Positions 8,529 to 16,880 of a stretch of 64,000 nt of DNA are shown piece after piece. The translations under genes were made by a program, and so were the position numbers. The notes under the pieces were generated by a model that was not told the DNA's origin, did no database searches, and saw only the letters and a list, made by a program, of their open reading frames with translations. The DNA comes from JBDIVL01 sp039794405 (GTDB lineage: Bacteria; Planctomycetota; Brocadiia; Brocadiales; Brocadiaceae), in assembly GCA_039794405.1 (NCBI GenBank), contig JBDIVL010000012.1, forward strand, positions 1-64,000, written 5' to 3'. The first letter of the stretch is position 1; every line of letters starts with the position of its first letter.

Positions 8529-9677
8529 CTATCTATTGTAATCAGAAGTTTCTCCAAAAATTTCTAAAGTATATCTTACGGTATTTTCCCAGGAAAAGGT
8601 CTTTGCCCTTTCTTGTGCTTTTTTAATCATCGCAAAAATTTGATTTTGGTCTTTTAGTGCCGTATGAATTGTATCTGCCATTGCAGCAGGATTCATTGGA
8701 TCGAAATAGACGGCTGCGTCCCCGCAGACCTCTGTCATGGGTTCCATCTGAGAAGCAAGTATTGGGGCACCGCAGGCCATAGCCTCCACTAAGGTCATTC
8801 CAAATGATTCACAGGTTGAAGGATAAACAAAAATCATACAGCCAGAATAGAAATAAGGCAATTCCTCATAGGGAATATTGCCTAAGAAAACAACTCGGTC
8901 CTCATATCCATGTCCTGCTATAAAGGCCTTCATCTCATCGTAATATCCTCTATCAAAGCACTTCCCTGCAAACACAAGTTGAATGTTATCATCGACCTTA
9001 CCCTTCAGGAGGATGAACGCCTTTATAAGCTCTAAGAAATTTTTATATCTCTGGATATGGGATACATAAAGGATAAACTTATCCAAACCATATTTTTTTT
9101 TCCAATGACGGGACATATCATCTTCAGTACGGGGATAAAATATTTTTTTATCAATGCCGTGATAAATAACTTTAGCATGCCGAATTAAGGTTCCAGATCT
9201 TTCCGCAAGAGTATGCGCTTTCATGGAAGGGAAAATAACTCGTTGAGCCCTTTTCATCGATAGTATCGTTAGTGACTTTAATAGTTTCAACCTTACTCTT
9301 TGAATTAAACCTTGCCCTTTTGACAGCTCGTTGTTAAATGGTTCGATGTTCTGTACCATAACGACATTTGGAGTGGCAGTGAAAAGAGGACATACATTGC
9401 CAGGAGAGAAAAGGATATCTACTCCCTCTTTTTTCAGAATAGAAGGTAACATACATTGTTCCCACAAAATTCTAAGAATCGAACCTTTTGAAGGTATTTT
9501 GAAAGACCGGAACGTAAAATCGGGATGTTGAAAATAAAATGTTTTTTTTCCTGATATTGTAGTTAATATTAAAAAATGATGATTGGTGTTCATCTTTGAT
9601 AAATAAGATAATAGGTTTTTTATATAAGTAACACCTCCGCCTGCAACTGCAGACATTGCGTTGATTGCTATTTTCAT
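8529..9677 (-). CDS. Glycosyltransferase family 4
   Basis: A 382-residue GT-B glycosyltransferase on the minus strand, convergent with the plus-strand cluster. The N-terminal glycine-rich loop AVAGGGVTYIKNLL binds the acceptor side; the donor-site signature CESFGMTLVEAMACGAP and GDAAVYFDP lie near residues 285-335. This is the mannosyltransferase-like branch and probably acts on the same surface glycan. It is the only gene of the cluster on this strand; 20 bases separate the two stop codons and no hairpin terminator is visible between them. Confidence 0.85.
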   Translation of the reverse strand: MKIAINAMSAVAGGGVTYIKNLLSYLSKMNTNHHFLILTTISGKKTFYFQHPDFTFRSFKIPSKGSILRILWEQCMLPSILKKEGVDILFSPGNVCPLFTATPNVVMVQNIEPFNNELSKGQGLIQRVRLKLLKSLTILSMKRAQRVIFPSMKAHTLAERSGTLIRHAKVIYHGIDKKIFYPRTEDDMSRHWKKKYGLDKFILYVSHIQRYKNFLELIKAFILLKGKVDDNIQLVFAGKCFDRGYYDEMKAFIAGHGYEDRVVFLGNIPYEELPYFYSGCMIFVYPSTCESFGMTLVEAMACGAPILASQMEPMTEVCGDAAVYFDPMNPAAMADTIHTALKDQNQIFAMIKKAQERAKTFSWENTVRYTLEIFGETSDYNR

Positions 9678-9874
9678 AATTATTTGTAGTGTTTAGCCAC
9701 GAATTTACACCAATTTACACGAACGTATAGGAATGAAAAGAGTTTTATTCGGATACAGATGAATACTGATAAATAAAAATTGTATAACATTCCCATAACT
9801 GAGACAACAATAAACAAAAATGCAGAAGTAAGAGGTCTGTACACCGAAAGTCTGTCCTCTGCCTCTGAGTACTG
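9678..9874. other. Non-coding spacer with short interspersed repeat text
   Basis: No supported gene. The bases around 9700-9725 carry CACGAATTTACACCAATTTACACGAA-like text, a short interspersed sequence type that is common between genes in related genomes. Short minus-strand frames here run through the adjacent inverted-repeat element and look like chance. Confidence 0.4.
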
Positions 9875-10044
9875 TATAGCATCCAAGAGATGAAACCGAA
9901 CAGAATATTAATGAGACCAGATAAAATGAGCCAGGATTTGATTACACCATCACGGACAAAGCACAGACACAAGATTTTGCATCTGTACTTTGTCCGTGCC
10001 ACCCTATCTAAAATACTGTTCGGTTTCATCTCTTGAGTACTATA
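9875..10044. mobile_element. MITE-like element, copy 1 (170 bp)
   Basis: Both ends carry the inverted repeat AAGAGATGAAACCGAACAG (9885-9903 and 10016-10034), within a longer imperfect terminal repeat that begins TATAG and ends CTATA. The TA at each end fits a TA target duplication as made by IS630/Tc1-mariner elements. There is no transposase inside. The centre folds into a second hairpin (CACGGACAAAG paired with CTTTGTCCGTG) with a longer loop than in copy 2. It would need a transposase in trans; none is in the window. Confidence 0.75.
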
Positions 10045-10433
10045 AAACTACATTTTTCTGACTATACCAGTTAAAAACAACTACTTTATGTTTTACTATA
10101 ATCTATTTTTATTACTGTTATCATGACTTGCGGACACATCAATTGGTTTAAGCCGTTTCAACAGTTTAAATGGCTTATGAATGACGTAAAGATCAAGCCT
10201 AATCCATTCTACTCATAATGTATTGCAAAAGACAGGTGGATTCAATAGAATAGGAATAAACCAGAATGGTTGAAAACCAATTTTATACCGTCCTTTTTTC
10301 GTGGAGATAGCGAGAGCAAACAGGATGCATATAAGGAATAGAAGAGGATTCGGAGATCAGAAAGAAATTTGAGATATTAAAATCACAAATCAAGTTGGCT
10401 GGAATAATGGAGCAAGAAGGAGGTTATAGAACC
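10045..10433. other. Spacer upstream of the DUF433/DUF5615 pair
   Basis: AT-rich sequence with no convincing gene. A 32-codon frame at 10123-10221 (MTCGHINWFKPFQQF...) is unrecognised. The promoter of the toxin-antitoxin pair should lie here, but no clear -35/-10 pair was picked out. The Shine-Dalgarno AAGGAGG at about 10417-10423 serves the ATG at 10434. Confidence 0.3.
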
Positions 10434-10757
10434 ATGACTACTCAACGAACGACACCGTGTCGGAAAGCAAAACACCCTTATATTACTATTAATTCCAGGA
10501 TAGCAAAGGGTAGTCCTGTGATTTCAGGTACAAGAATACGGGTAATAGATATAGCAATAGAATATGATAGGCTTGGTCTTACCCCAGATCAAATTATAGA
10601 TGCCCATCCGCATCTAAAGTTGGAAGCGGTACATGATGCCCTTTCATACTATTATGAAAAAAGAGATTTTTTTGATGGGGAAATCACAAAAAAAATAAAA
10701 ATCATTGACAAAATCGCCAAAAAAACCCCGTCAATTTTAAAAAAAGCACTTGGTTAA
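10434..10757 (+). CDS. DUF433 family antitoxin-like protein
   Basis: A 107-residue DUF433 protein. The conserved core is ITINSRIAKGSPVISGTRI followed by a winged-helix-like segment (LGLTPDQIIDAHPHLKLEAVHDALSYY written in two parts around residues 55-80). DUF433 proteins are DNA-binding antitoxins usually paired with a DUF5615 PIN-like toxin, exactly the arrangement here. The ATG at 10434 is chosen for its AAGGAGG ribosome site ten bases upstream; in-frame TTG 10395 and ATG 10407 are possible but lack one. It overlaps the toxin start by eight bases and would repress the pair autogenously, as in related modules. Confidence 0.8.
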   Translation: MTTQRTTPCRKAKHPYITINSRIAKGSPVISGTRIRVIDIAIEYDRLGLTPDQIIDAHPHLKLEAVHDALSYYYEKRDFFDGEITKKIKIIDKIAKKTPSILKKALG

Positions 10758-11079
10758 ACTTGAGTTTTATACAAACGAGAGCGTTAACGTTGCCATTTCA
10801 GAAGGCCTAAAAAGGAGAGGGGTCAAGGTCTCATCTGCAAGAGATGTTGGTAATTTGGGACTTTCAGATAAAGAGCAGCTAGAGTATGCAAAAAAGAAAA
10901 ACTTTGTTATCGTAACACATGACGATGATTTCCTATCAATAGCAATGAAATTTGAACATAAAGGGATTGTGCACGTCCATCAACAGAAGTATAGTGTAGG
11001 GGATCTCATAAGAAAATTAAAATTACTTTGGGATATTGCTGAACAAAAAGATATGGTAAACCATGTGGAATTTTTATAA
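10750..11079 (+). CDS. DUF5615 PIN-like toxin
   Basis: A 109-residue PIN-like nuclease of the DUF5615 family. Conserved acidic positions are visible: Glu in FYTNES at the N-terminus, an Asp in SARDVGNLGLSDKE, and the THDDDFLSIA motif near residue 60, matching the metal-binding pattern of PIN toxins that cleave RNA. The first codon is TTG, overlapping the antitoxin gene by eight bases, so translation is coupled. The family pairs with DUF433 antitoxins. The module sits between two copies of the MITE-like element. Confidence 0.78.
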   Translation: MVKLEFYTNESVNVAISEGLKRRGVKVSSARDVGNLGLSDKEQLEYAKKKNFVIVTHDDDFLSIAMKFEHKGIVHVHQQKYSVGDLIRKLKLLWDIAEQKDMVNHVEFL

Positions 11080-11136
11080 AAAGAGATTTGCAAAAAGTGG
11101 CAATTCAGCCTGCTCGAAATAAATGTAGAATAACAA

Positions 11137-11162
11137 CCCCCTTACCCCCTTTTCTAAGGGGG
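11137..11162 (+). terminator. Hairpin after the toxin-antitoxin pair
   Basis: CCCCCTTA (11137-11144) pairs with TAAGGGGG (11155-11162) around a C/T-rich loop, 58 bases after the toxin stop. Only a short ATTTCT follows, so termination would be weak. It may instead be a degraded copy of the CCCCTA-type palindrome family seen elsewhere in the window. Confidence 0.4.
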
Positions 11163-11213
11163 ATTTCTGTCAAGGCTCTCTTAAGGAGGAAAGCGCCAGA
11201 TATGGAGGTTATT

Positions 11214-11573
11214 ATGACGATTATAAATACCCTCGAGATTTACGAAGACCTATAGCATCCAAGAGATGAAACCGAACAGAATATTAATGAGACCAAATAA
11301 AATAAACCAGGATTTGATTACACCATCACGGACAAACGAGTTTGTCCGTGCCACCCGGTCTAAAATACTGTTCGGTTTCATCTCTTGAGTACTATAAAAT
11401 CGCAATTTCAGGAAAGTTTTTTGGTAGCAAAAGATGATATTAATAAACTGTGTGGAGAATTAAAAAACGATATTAACAAACTCTGGGCAGGAACGAATGC
11501 TGATATAAATAAATTAAGGAATGAACCAAAGGCCGAAACTATCAAATGGCTATTTATATTTCTTATAGGTTAG
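11214..11573 (+). pseudogene. DUF1640-like coiled-coil gene interrupted by the MITE-like element
   Basis: A good ribosome site (GGAGG at about 11204) precedes ATG 11214, which opens MTIINTLEIYEDL and then stops at TAG 11253, formed by the first bases of the MITE-like element. Beyond it, 11397-11573 continues an open frame with repeated DINKL heptads (DDINKL, NDINKL, ADINKL) and a terminal AETIKWLFIFLIG membrane segment. Coiled coil plus C-terminal hydrophobic anchor is the layout of DUF1640-like small proteins. The two pieces total only about 70 residues, so part of the middle may also be lost. A TTG at 11385 inside the element could still start the C-terminal piece. Confidence 0.55.
11251..11396. 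mobile_element. MITE-like element, copy 2 (146 bp)
   Basis: It has the same ends as copy 1 (TATAG...CTATA, inner repeat AAGAGATGAAACCGAACAG and its complement) and nearly the same body, but a compact core hairpin in which CACGGACAAA pairs with TTTGTCCGTG around CGAG. It is 24 bases shorter than copy 1, the difference lying in the core loop. It interrupts a coiled-coil gene, evidence of mobility. Confidence 0.75.
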
Positions 11574-11606
11574 GGTGCATCAGTATTTTGAAATATATAA
11601 AATAAC

Positions 11607-14531
11607 ATGAAAACAACTCTTAAAAACATAACCATCTATTGTGATAAATTAATCGTAGGTTTATTACTTGCAACAGTCATTATCGTACCTCTTTTCTTTG
11701 ATATCCGCCTTTATAGCGTTTTTGATCTTAGCAAGGTAGGCGCCTTGTATTTCCTGACGATTGCAATTCTGATCGTATGGCTCATGATACTGGCATTGAA
11801 ACACAATTTTAAATTCTTTCACACGGCAATAGACATCCCCATCCTCGCCTATGTATCCATCTTTATCATTTCATCGATTTTTTCAATAAATCCCATTATG
11901 AGCCTTTTTGGTACCTACAAACGGTTTGAGGGCTTAACTCCAACTTTATGCTATATACTTCTTTTTTATGCTACGGTAAATTTTGTAACGACAAAAAAAA
12001 GACTTTATCTATTAATATTTGCAATTATAGCCGGCGCCATGGTCTCTTCAATTTATGGGATTATGCAGCACCTTGGATTTGATATATTCAAGTGGAGCAG
12101 TTTTGAAGCACGGCGGGTATTTTCTACCTTCGGAAACCCGGTATTCTTCTCGGCCTACCTTGTTATGACCTTACCATTGGCCGTCGTCTTATTTTTTAGC
12201 AAGTCCTCGCTACAAAAAGAAACAGTTTCGAAGAGATTATTTGGTAGAGCAGCCAGTAACAGAATCACCCCTCCCTCGAAGGAAAAGGAGCCGTCGTATT
12301 TCTTACAACAAGATGTTTTTATCGGTAATCGTTCTATCTTATGGATATTTTTTGTATTGTCGGCAATTATATATACCGCATTCTGGCTCACAAATACCCG
12401 CGCATGTTTTATAGCACTCCTTGGAGGACTGACTCCACTCCTTATCGTAATTTTTAAAAAACAAACTACCGAGAGACATAAATTTGCTGTTATGGTTGTT
12501 TCATTTATTCTTATTGGAGCGTTCTTCAACGTAAGACACGAAACATCGGTTATTAAACATTTTACCGCAGATGTACAAACAACTCAAAGTCAGCCTGCTA
12601 AACAACAAATTCACTCAAGGCCGTGGATTGCCAATAAATTTTCTGTTACCGGTTCATCTTTTTCCCGTATCTTTCAGTATTTGGCTGCTACAAGGATTAT
12701 TAAAGATTATCCTGTGTTAGGTATTGGTCCCGATACTATAGGCATTCTGTATCAAAAAAATTTGGAAAAAGTATACTCAGTATTCGAAAGCGATAAAGGA
12801 TTCCACTTCCCCAGACAGGATAGAATTCACAACGATATCCTCGATACCACCGTCACCCGGGGTATCTTTGGCCTGGGAACCTATATCTGGTTACTGGCCG
12901 CCTTTGGTATATATGTCGGGAAAAATTACAAACGGTTAAGTAACCAAGACAAACTACTCATGTCAGGAATCTGTGCCGGGATACTTTGCTACCTTATCCA
13001 GAATGAATTCAGTTTTGGAAATACACCTATCGTAACACTTTTCTGGATAATGACGGGACTTTGTATCTCTCTCATAAAAATGCATGAATCAGAAGAGATA
13101 TCAAGCATAGAAGATAGAGAATTACAGGTTAGGAAGGCGGGGAGAGGTGCGGAGCCGGGCGGTTGTGAAGGTGCGAGACCCAATCAATTTCCCAAATTTC
13201 CACGTTCCAAAATTCCTGTCTTTTGCAAATGGATAGGTTGCGGAATCGCTTTGATGGCGATAGGCTTTTTTACTATCTTTACCCTTCGGTTCTACAGGGC
13301 AGACGCCTATTTTGAATACGGAAGAAGGATATTAGAATACGAAAGGGGAAATTTACCCTCAATAACAGAAAAGGGGTTATTTTTCATTAAACATGCTATT
13401 CGTCTTAATCCATACGAGACTTTCTATCGTGACGAACTTTGCAGAACATATATACAACATGCGGTTAAAACAAAAGACGAGGTATGGATACAAAAGGCAT
13501 ATAGAGAGGCTAATAATAGCCTGCAACTCATTCCGCAGCACTTTATGGGGTTTTTCCACCTCGGTATGATTAATCAAATGTTAGCTGATCATTTCAATCG
13601 TAATACTATTGATCAGGCTATTGATTATTATAAAAAGGCTATTGATTCCGACCCATTCCAGGCGCCTTTTCATAGCAATCTTGCATCCCTTTATATGAAT
13701 AAGGGAAACCTGGATAAAGCAATCGAGGAACTCTATCAGGCATATTTAATCCGGCCAGAAGAACCAAACCATGCAGATCGTTTAACCAATGCCTTTTTAC
13801 AAAAAGGTGATTTGGACAGGGCGCTTATTTTTTCAAAGAAGACGGTTGAACTTAATCCTTCCGAAGCTGGTTATTATAATAATCTTGGGGCCATATTGAG
13901 TAAAAAGAGTATGCATGAAGAAGCAATCAATACATTCAAAAAGGCTATCGAAATAAATCCAAAAGAACCTATTTATCTGGATAACTTAACAAAACTATAT
14001 CTGAACTTAGGAAAATATGATGAATTAATACCGTACTATGAAAAATTAATTCATCTCAATCCCTCTGTAGCGGATTATCATAATAATCTTGGTTCAATTT
14101 ATAAAAGGAAAAAACAGCCGGAAGATGCCATTCAATCATATAAGAAGGCAGTAGCGCTGGAATCCAATAATCCTGTGTATACTTATAATTTGGCTAGTAC
14201 CTATATTGATTCAGGCAAATTCGGCGAGGCAAAAGACATACTTCAGGCATTTCATAAATCGTATCCCAATCACAATTATATAAACATCCACTTACTCCTC
14301 GCTAACTTGTATTCAAAGGACGGAGATTGGGAAAAAGTAGCTCTTGAATGTGAACAGGCAATGAAACTTGGCGAAAAATCTCCTGCAGTTTACAAGATGC
14401 TTGGTATCGCGTATTATAATACCCATCGGTATGAACTTGCAGAGAGGATGCTAAACCAAACCCTTACGCTCAATCCCAACGATCAAGGGGCAAAAGATTT
14501 GATTGCAAGGATTTCAAGCATTGTGGATTAG
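11607..14531 (+). CDS. O-antigen ligase-like membrane protein fused to TPR repeats
   Basis: A 974-residue two-part protein. Residues 1 to about 480 have roughly ten transmembrane helices and the O-antigen ligase/polymerase (Wzy_C-like) region, with RFEGLTP and the periplasmic DRIHNDILDTTVTRG motif expected at the catalytic loop. Another helix near residue 545 leads into about nine tetratricopeptide repeats (IDYYKKAIDSDPFQAPFHSN and similar) to the C-terminus. It probably polymerises or ligates surface glycan, or glycosylates protein, with the TPR part scaffolding partners. A polar Gly/Arg/Pro-rich stretch (GRGAEPGGCEGARP) near residue 515 separates the halves and looks inserted. Confidence 0.85.
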   Translation: MKTTLKNITIYCDKLIVGLLLATVIIVPLFFDIRLYSVFDLSKVGALYFLTIAILIVWLMILALKHNFKFFHTAIDIPILAYVSIFIISSIFSINPIMSLFGTYKRFEGLTPTLCYILLFYATVNFVTTKKRLYLLIFAIIAGAMVSSIYGIMQHLGFDIFKWSSFEARRVFSTFGNPVFFSAYLVMTLPLAVVLFFSKSSLQKETVSKRLFGRAASNRITPPSKEKEPSYFLQQDVFIGNRSILWIFFVLSAIIYTAFWLTNTRACFIALLGGLTPLLIVIFKKQTTERHKFAVMVVSFILIGAFFNVRHETSVIKHFTADVQTTQSQPAKQQIHSRPWIANKFSVTGSSFSRIFQYLAATRIIKDYPVLGIGPDTIGILYQKNLEKVYSVFESDKGFHFPRQDRIHNDILDTTVTRGIFGLGTYIWLLAAFGIYVGKNYKRLSNQDKLLMSGICAGILCYLIQNEFSFGNTPIVTLFWIMTGLCISLIKMHESEEISSIEDRELQVRKAGRGAEPGGCEGARPNQFPKFPRSKIPVFCKWIGCGIALMAIGFFTIFTLRFYRADAYFEYGRRILEYERGNLPSITEKGLFFIKHAIRLNPYETFYRDELCRTYIQHAVKTKDEVWIQKAYREANNSLQLIPQHFMGFFHLGMINQMLADHFNRNTIDQAIDYYKKAIDSDPFQAPFHSNLASLYMNKGNLDKAIEELYQAYLIRPEEPNHADRLTNAFLQKGDLDRALIFSKKTVELNPSEAGYYNNLGAILSKKSMHEEAINTFKKAIEINPKEPIYLDNLTKLYLNLGKYDELIPYYEKLIHLNPSVADYHNNLGSIYKRKKQPEDAIQSYKKAVALESNNPVYTYNLASTYIDSGKFGEAKDILQAFHKSYPNHNYINIHLLLANLYSKDGDWEKVALECEQAMKLGEKSPAVYKMLGIAYYNTHRYELAERMLNQTLTLNPNDQGAKDLIARISSIVD

Positions 14532-14570
14532 GCTGTTTTAAAAGGCAAAACCTAACAGCCTTTATTTTTA
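14530..14570 (+). terminator. Intrinsic terminator of the O-antigen ligase/TPR gene
   Basis: AGGCTGTT (14530-14537), overlapping the stop codon, pairs with AACAGCCT (14554-14561) and is followed by TTATTTTTA. Position and T-tract fit a rho-independent terminator. Confidence 0.75.
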
Positions 14571-14572
14571 TC

Positions 14573-14634
14573 CACCCCCTACTCCCCCCGGAAGGGGAAT
14601 TCGAAAAGTCCCCTCTTGAGAGGGGTAGGGGGTG
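14573..14634. repeat. CCACCCCCTAC-type palindrome, copy A
   Basis: Outer arms CACCCCCTAC (14573-14582) and GTAGGGGGTG (14625-14634) enclose inner CCCC/GGGG arms. It belongs with the elements at 16569 and 19514, which share CCCCT/AGGGG arms and similar length. Confidence 0.6.
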
Positions 14635-14715
14635 TGTTTATTCATTGCTTAACGAAAAAGACTGAAATCCTTACGTTACGTTAGGACTGCGGCAACTTTT
14701 ATCTATTATTATGAT

Positions 14716-14814
14716 GTAGGGCAAGGCTTGTGGTAGGGACACGGAGCTCCGTGTCCCTACGATGCTTCCCCGCCTGAATACAGGACGGGATGCAACCCTA
14801 AAGGGTTGCCCTAC
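14716..14814. repeat. Nested palindromes (REP-like)
   Basis: An outer inverted repeat GTAGGGCAA (14716-14724) and TTGCCCTAC (14806-14814) encloses two further palindromes: a perfect 28-base palindrome at 14733-14760 (arms GTAGGGACACGGAG) and GCAACCCT/AGGGTTGC at 14792-14809. No coding capacity. REP-type repeats mobilised in trans are the likely class. Confidence 0.6.
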
Positions 14815-14864
14815 TCCTGGTTTGAATTTCTTAAACATTAAACACAAACATTTTCTGGCACAAC

Positions 14865-16253
14865 ATGGAAACATTTTTTAACCCCTCCTCAGTTGCTATT
14901 ATAGGCGCCACAGAAAAGGCGGGCAGTCTTCCCGGCATTATCCTGAAAAACCTCCTTGATATGGGGTTTACCGGTAAAATGTATCCGGTAAATCCAAAGT
15001 ACCAGAGTGTTTTTGGCCTAAGGTGCTTTTCTTCGTTACTTGATATACCGGATGAAATTGCATTAACGGTAATCGCAATTCCCGCTTCCTTTGTACTCGA
15101 TGTGCTAAAACAACAGGCATTGAAACAGGTCCATCACTCTATCATTATCAGCGCCGGTTTTCGCGAAATGGGCACGGAAGGCGCCGGAATGGAAGAAAAG
15201 ATTAAGCAGGTTGCCGCCGAGAATAACATCCGCATCCTGGGCCCTAATTGCCTAGGTGTCCTGGATAATTATACAAATTTTACTACTTCCTTTTTACCGT
15301 GGGAAAGGGTAAGTAAACCCAAAAAGGGTTCTTTATCGATCCTTTCTCAAAGCGGTGCCTTTGCAATTGCCCTGTTAGACCTGGCAGCACAAGAGGGGCT
15401 GGGTATAGCCAAGATGATAAATTACGGAAACAGAATTGATGTGGGAGAATCAACACTTTTGCCTTATTTAACAGATGACGTCCATACAAAAGTTGTTGCT
15501 ATATATATGGAATCGGTTGATCATGGACGAAGGTTTATTGAAGCGGCAAAAGCCTGTTCAAAGAAAAAACCTATTGTGGCGTTAAAGGTCGGTAAAGGCG
15601 CCGCAGGAATCGCTGCAGCCAAATCACATACCGGCGCCATCGCAGGGAAATATGAGATCTATAAGGCAGCATTTTTAAAATCGGGCATTATTGAGGCACA
15701 TGGTTTAGAAGAATTTATTGATGGTGTTAAGGCACTCTCTATGCAAGATCCTCTTCAAGGAAACCGAATCCTTATTGTCACCAATGGCGGTGGTTTTGGA
15801 GTTATTGTTACAGACCATTGCTCAGAAAACGGCCTGGAAGTACCACCACCTTCTGCCCGGCTAAAAGAAAAGTTAAGAAGCAAATTCTCGGCATTCTATG
15901 TAGTTAATAATCCCATTGACTTAACGGGAAGCGCGCGTGATGAAGACTATCGCACTGCATTACATACCTGTATGGTTGAAAGCGATGAATATGATGCCGC
16001 TATCATCGTACCGCTCATGGCTCCTCAGGGCATGACCGAGAGGATAGTAGATGTCGTTGACGATACAATGAAACTGTCAAAAAAACCAGCGGTTATCTGT
16101 ACTGTCGGTGGTTCATTTACTATGAGAGTTAAGCAATTATTCGAAGACCGTATGTTTCCAGTCTACCCATCTCCGGAGCGAAGTGCTAAGGCTATGTCAA
16201 TACTGTTCAAGAGGAAAATGGTACAGGGTGGTACTGCACACACTTTACGATAA
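14865..16253 (+). CDS. ADP-forming acyl-CoA synthetase, alpha-type (CoA-binding) subunit
   Basis: A 462-residue protein of the NDP-forming acyl-CoA synthetase superfamily. It has the N-terminal CoA-binding Rossmann domain (SVAIIGATEKAGSLPG, residues 8-23), a first ligase-like domain with GPNCLGV, and a phosphohistidine loop KSHTGAIAG near residue 255, where the His carries the phosphate in the acyl-CoA to ATP reaction. It would convert acetyl-CoA or another acyl-CoA to acid with ATP formation, or the reverse. The length fits an alpha subunit; the ATP-grasp beta subunit is not next to it and must be encoded elsewhere. Palindromic spacers surround it. Confidence 0.85.
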   Translation: METFFNPSSVAIIGATEKAGSLPGIILKNLLDMGFTGKMYPVNPKYQSVFGLRCFSSLLDIPDEIALTVIAIPASFVLDVLKQQALKQVHHSIIISAGFREMGTEGAGMEEKIKQVAAENNIRILGPNCLGVLDNYTNFTTSFLPWERVSKPKKGSLSILSQSGAFAIALLDLAAQEGLGIAKMINYGNRIDVGESTLLPYLTDDVHTKVVAIYMESVDHGRRFIEAAKACSKKKPIVALKVGKGAAGIAAAKSHTGAIAGKYEIYKAAFLKSGIIEAHGLEEFIDGVKALSMQDPLQGNRILIVTNGGGFGVIVTDHCSENGLEVPPPSARLKEKLRSKFSAFYVVNNPIDLTGSARDEDYRTALHTCMVESDEYDAAIIVPLMAPQGMTERIVDVVDDTMKLSKKPAVICTVGGSFTMRVKQLFEDRMFPVYPSPERSAKAMSILFKRKMVQGGTAHTLR

Positions 16254-16312
16254 GGATTTCATATATTTTTTAAATTTTCATTCACAATCACCTTAATTTT
16301 TGGTAAAAATAT

Positions 16313-16476
16313 AGATAAGCGTGGGTGTCGGGGAAAAGCCTTGGAAGTAATACGCTCAGTTTTGGGCTTATCTGAGCAGCTTCGACATCTGCGCTCTTTT
16401 TGTTTTTATGCTATTTATAGTCATGGAACCAGGAGGAACCTTTTCCCCTTGGTGATTGGCAATCCACATTAGTTTA
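16313..16476 (+). ncRNA. Candidate structured RNA with competing helices (6S-like or attenuator-like)
   Basis: Several perfect complementary segments occur in 160 bases with no reading frame. AGATAAGC (16313-16320) pairs with GCTTATCT (16366-16373). GGGGAAAAG (16330-16338) pairs with CTTTTCCCC (16440-16448), and GTGG (16321-16324) with CCAC (16473-16476). GCTCAG (about 16354-16359) pairs with CTGAGC (16372-16377), which can alternatively pair downstream with GCGCTC, followed by TTTTTGTTTTT as in a terminator. The long closing helix and internal bubble recall 6S RNA; the exclusive helices recall an attenuator. Family not recognised; strand is inferred from the T-tract and the flanking plus-strand genes. 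Confidence 0.4.
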
Positions 16477-16568
16477 TAAATGCCACAATGTTATCAGCAG
16501 GAGTTATTGCCTAATATAATACTGAAATTCTAAACATAAATTAAGCCTTCGGCTACTTAAAACGTAAA

Positions 16569-16658
16569 TTTTCCCTCCCTTGATGGGAGGGATTAAGGGA
16601 GGGTGATTAGCTTGCTTTTCCACCCCCATCTAACCTCCCCCATCAAGGGTGAGGAAAA
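16569..16658. repeat. Imperfect inverted repeat, copy B of the CCCCT family
   Basis: TTTTCCCTCCCTTGATGGGA at the left is matched by the reverse complement of a right arm ending CATCAAGGGTGAGGAAAA. The arms are about 38 bases with several mismatches and a short spacer. Non-coding. Confidence 0.6.
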
Positions 16659-16793
16659 CTAACAATTTGAATTTCCTATAAAATGAGGCCTTCGGCTAAT
16701 TTTTATAACACCTATGCAGGGGCAAACCTTATGTTCACCCAAATGGGAAATAAACAGAAACGTTTTGAATCATGCAGGGCAAGGGCGAACACA

Positions 16794-16824
16794 TGTAGGG
16801 GCAGGTTTAAAACCTGCCCCTACA
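16794..16824. repeat. Perfect palindrome, 15-bp arms
   Basis: Arms TGTAGGGGCAGGTTT and AAACCTGCCCCTACA surround a single A. The arms share the GTAGGG...CCCTAC ends of the nested palindromes at 14716. It lies 56 bases before the moxR start codon. Confidence 0.7.
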
Positions 16825-16880
16825 ATAAAACATTGAAAACCCTATACGTTCAAATTAATTAATAAACCGGTAATTTCCTT

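Noticed and set aside
10123..10221. 32-codon frame MTCGHINWFKPFQQF...
   Set aside because: Unrecognised, no ribosome site, isolated in a repeat-bearing spacer.
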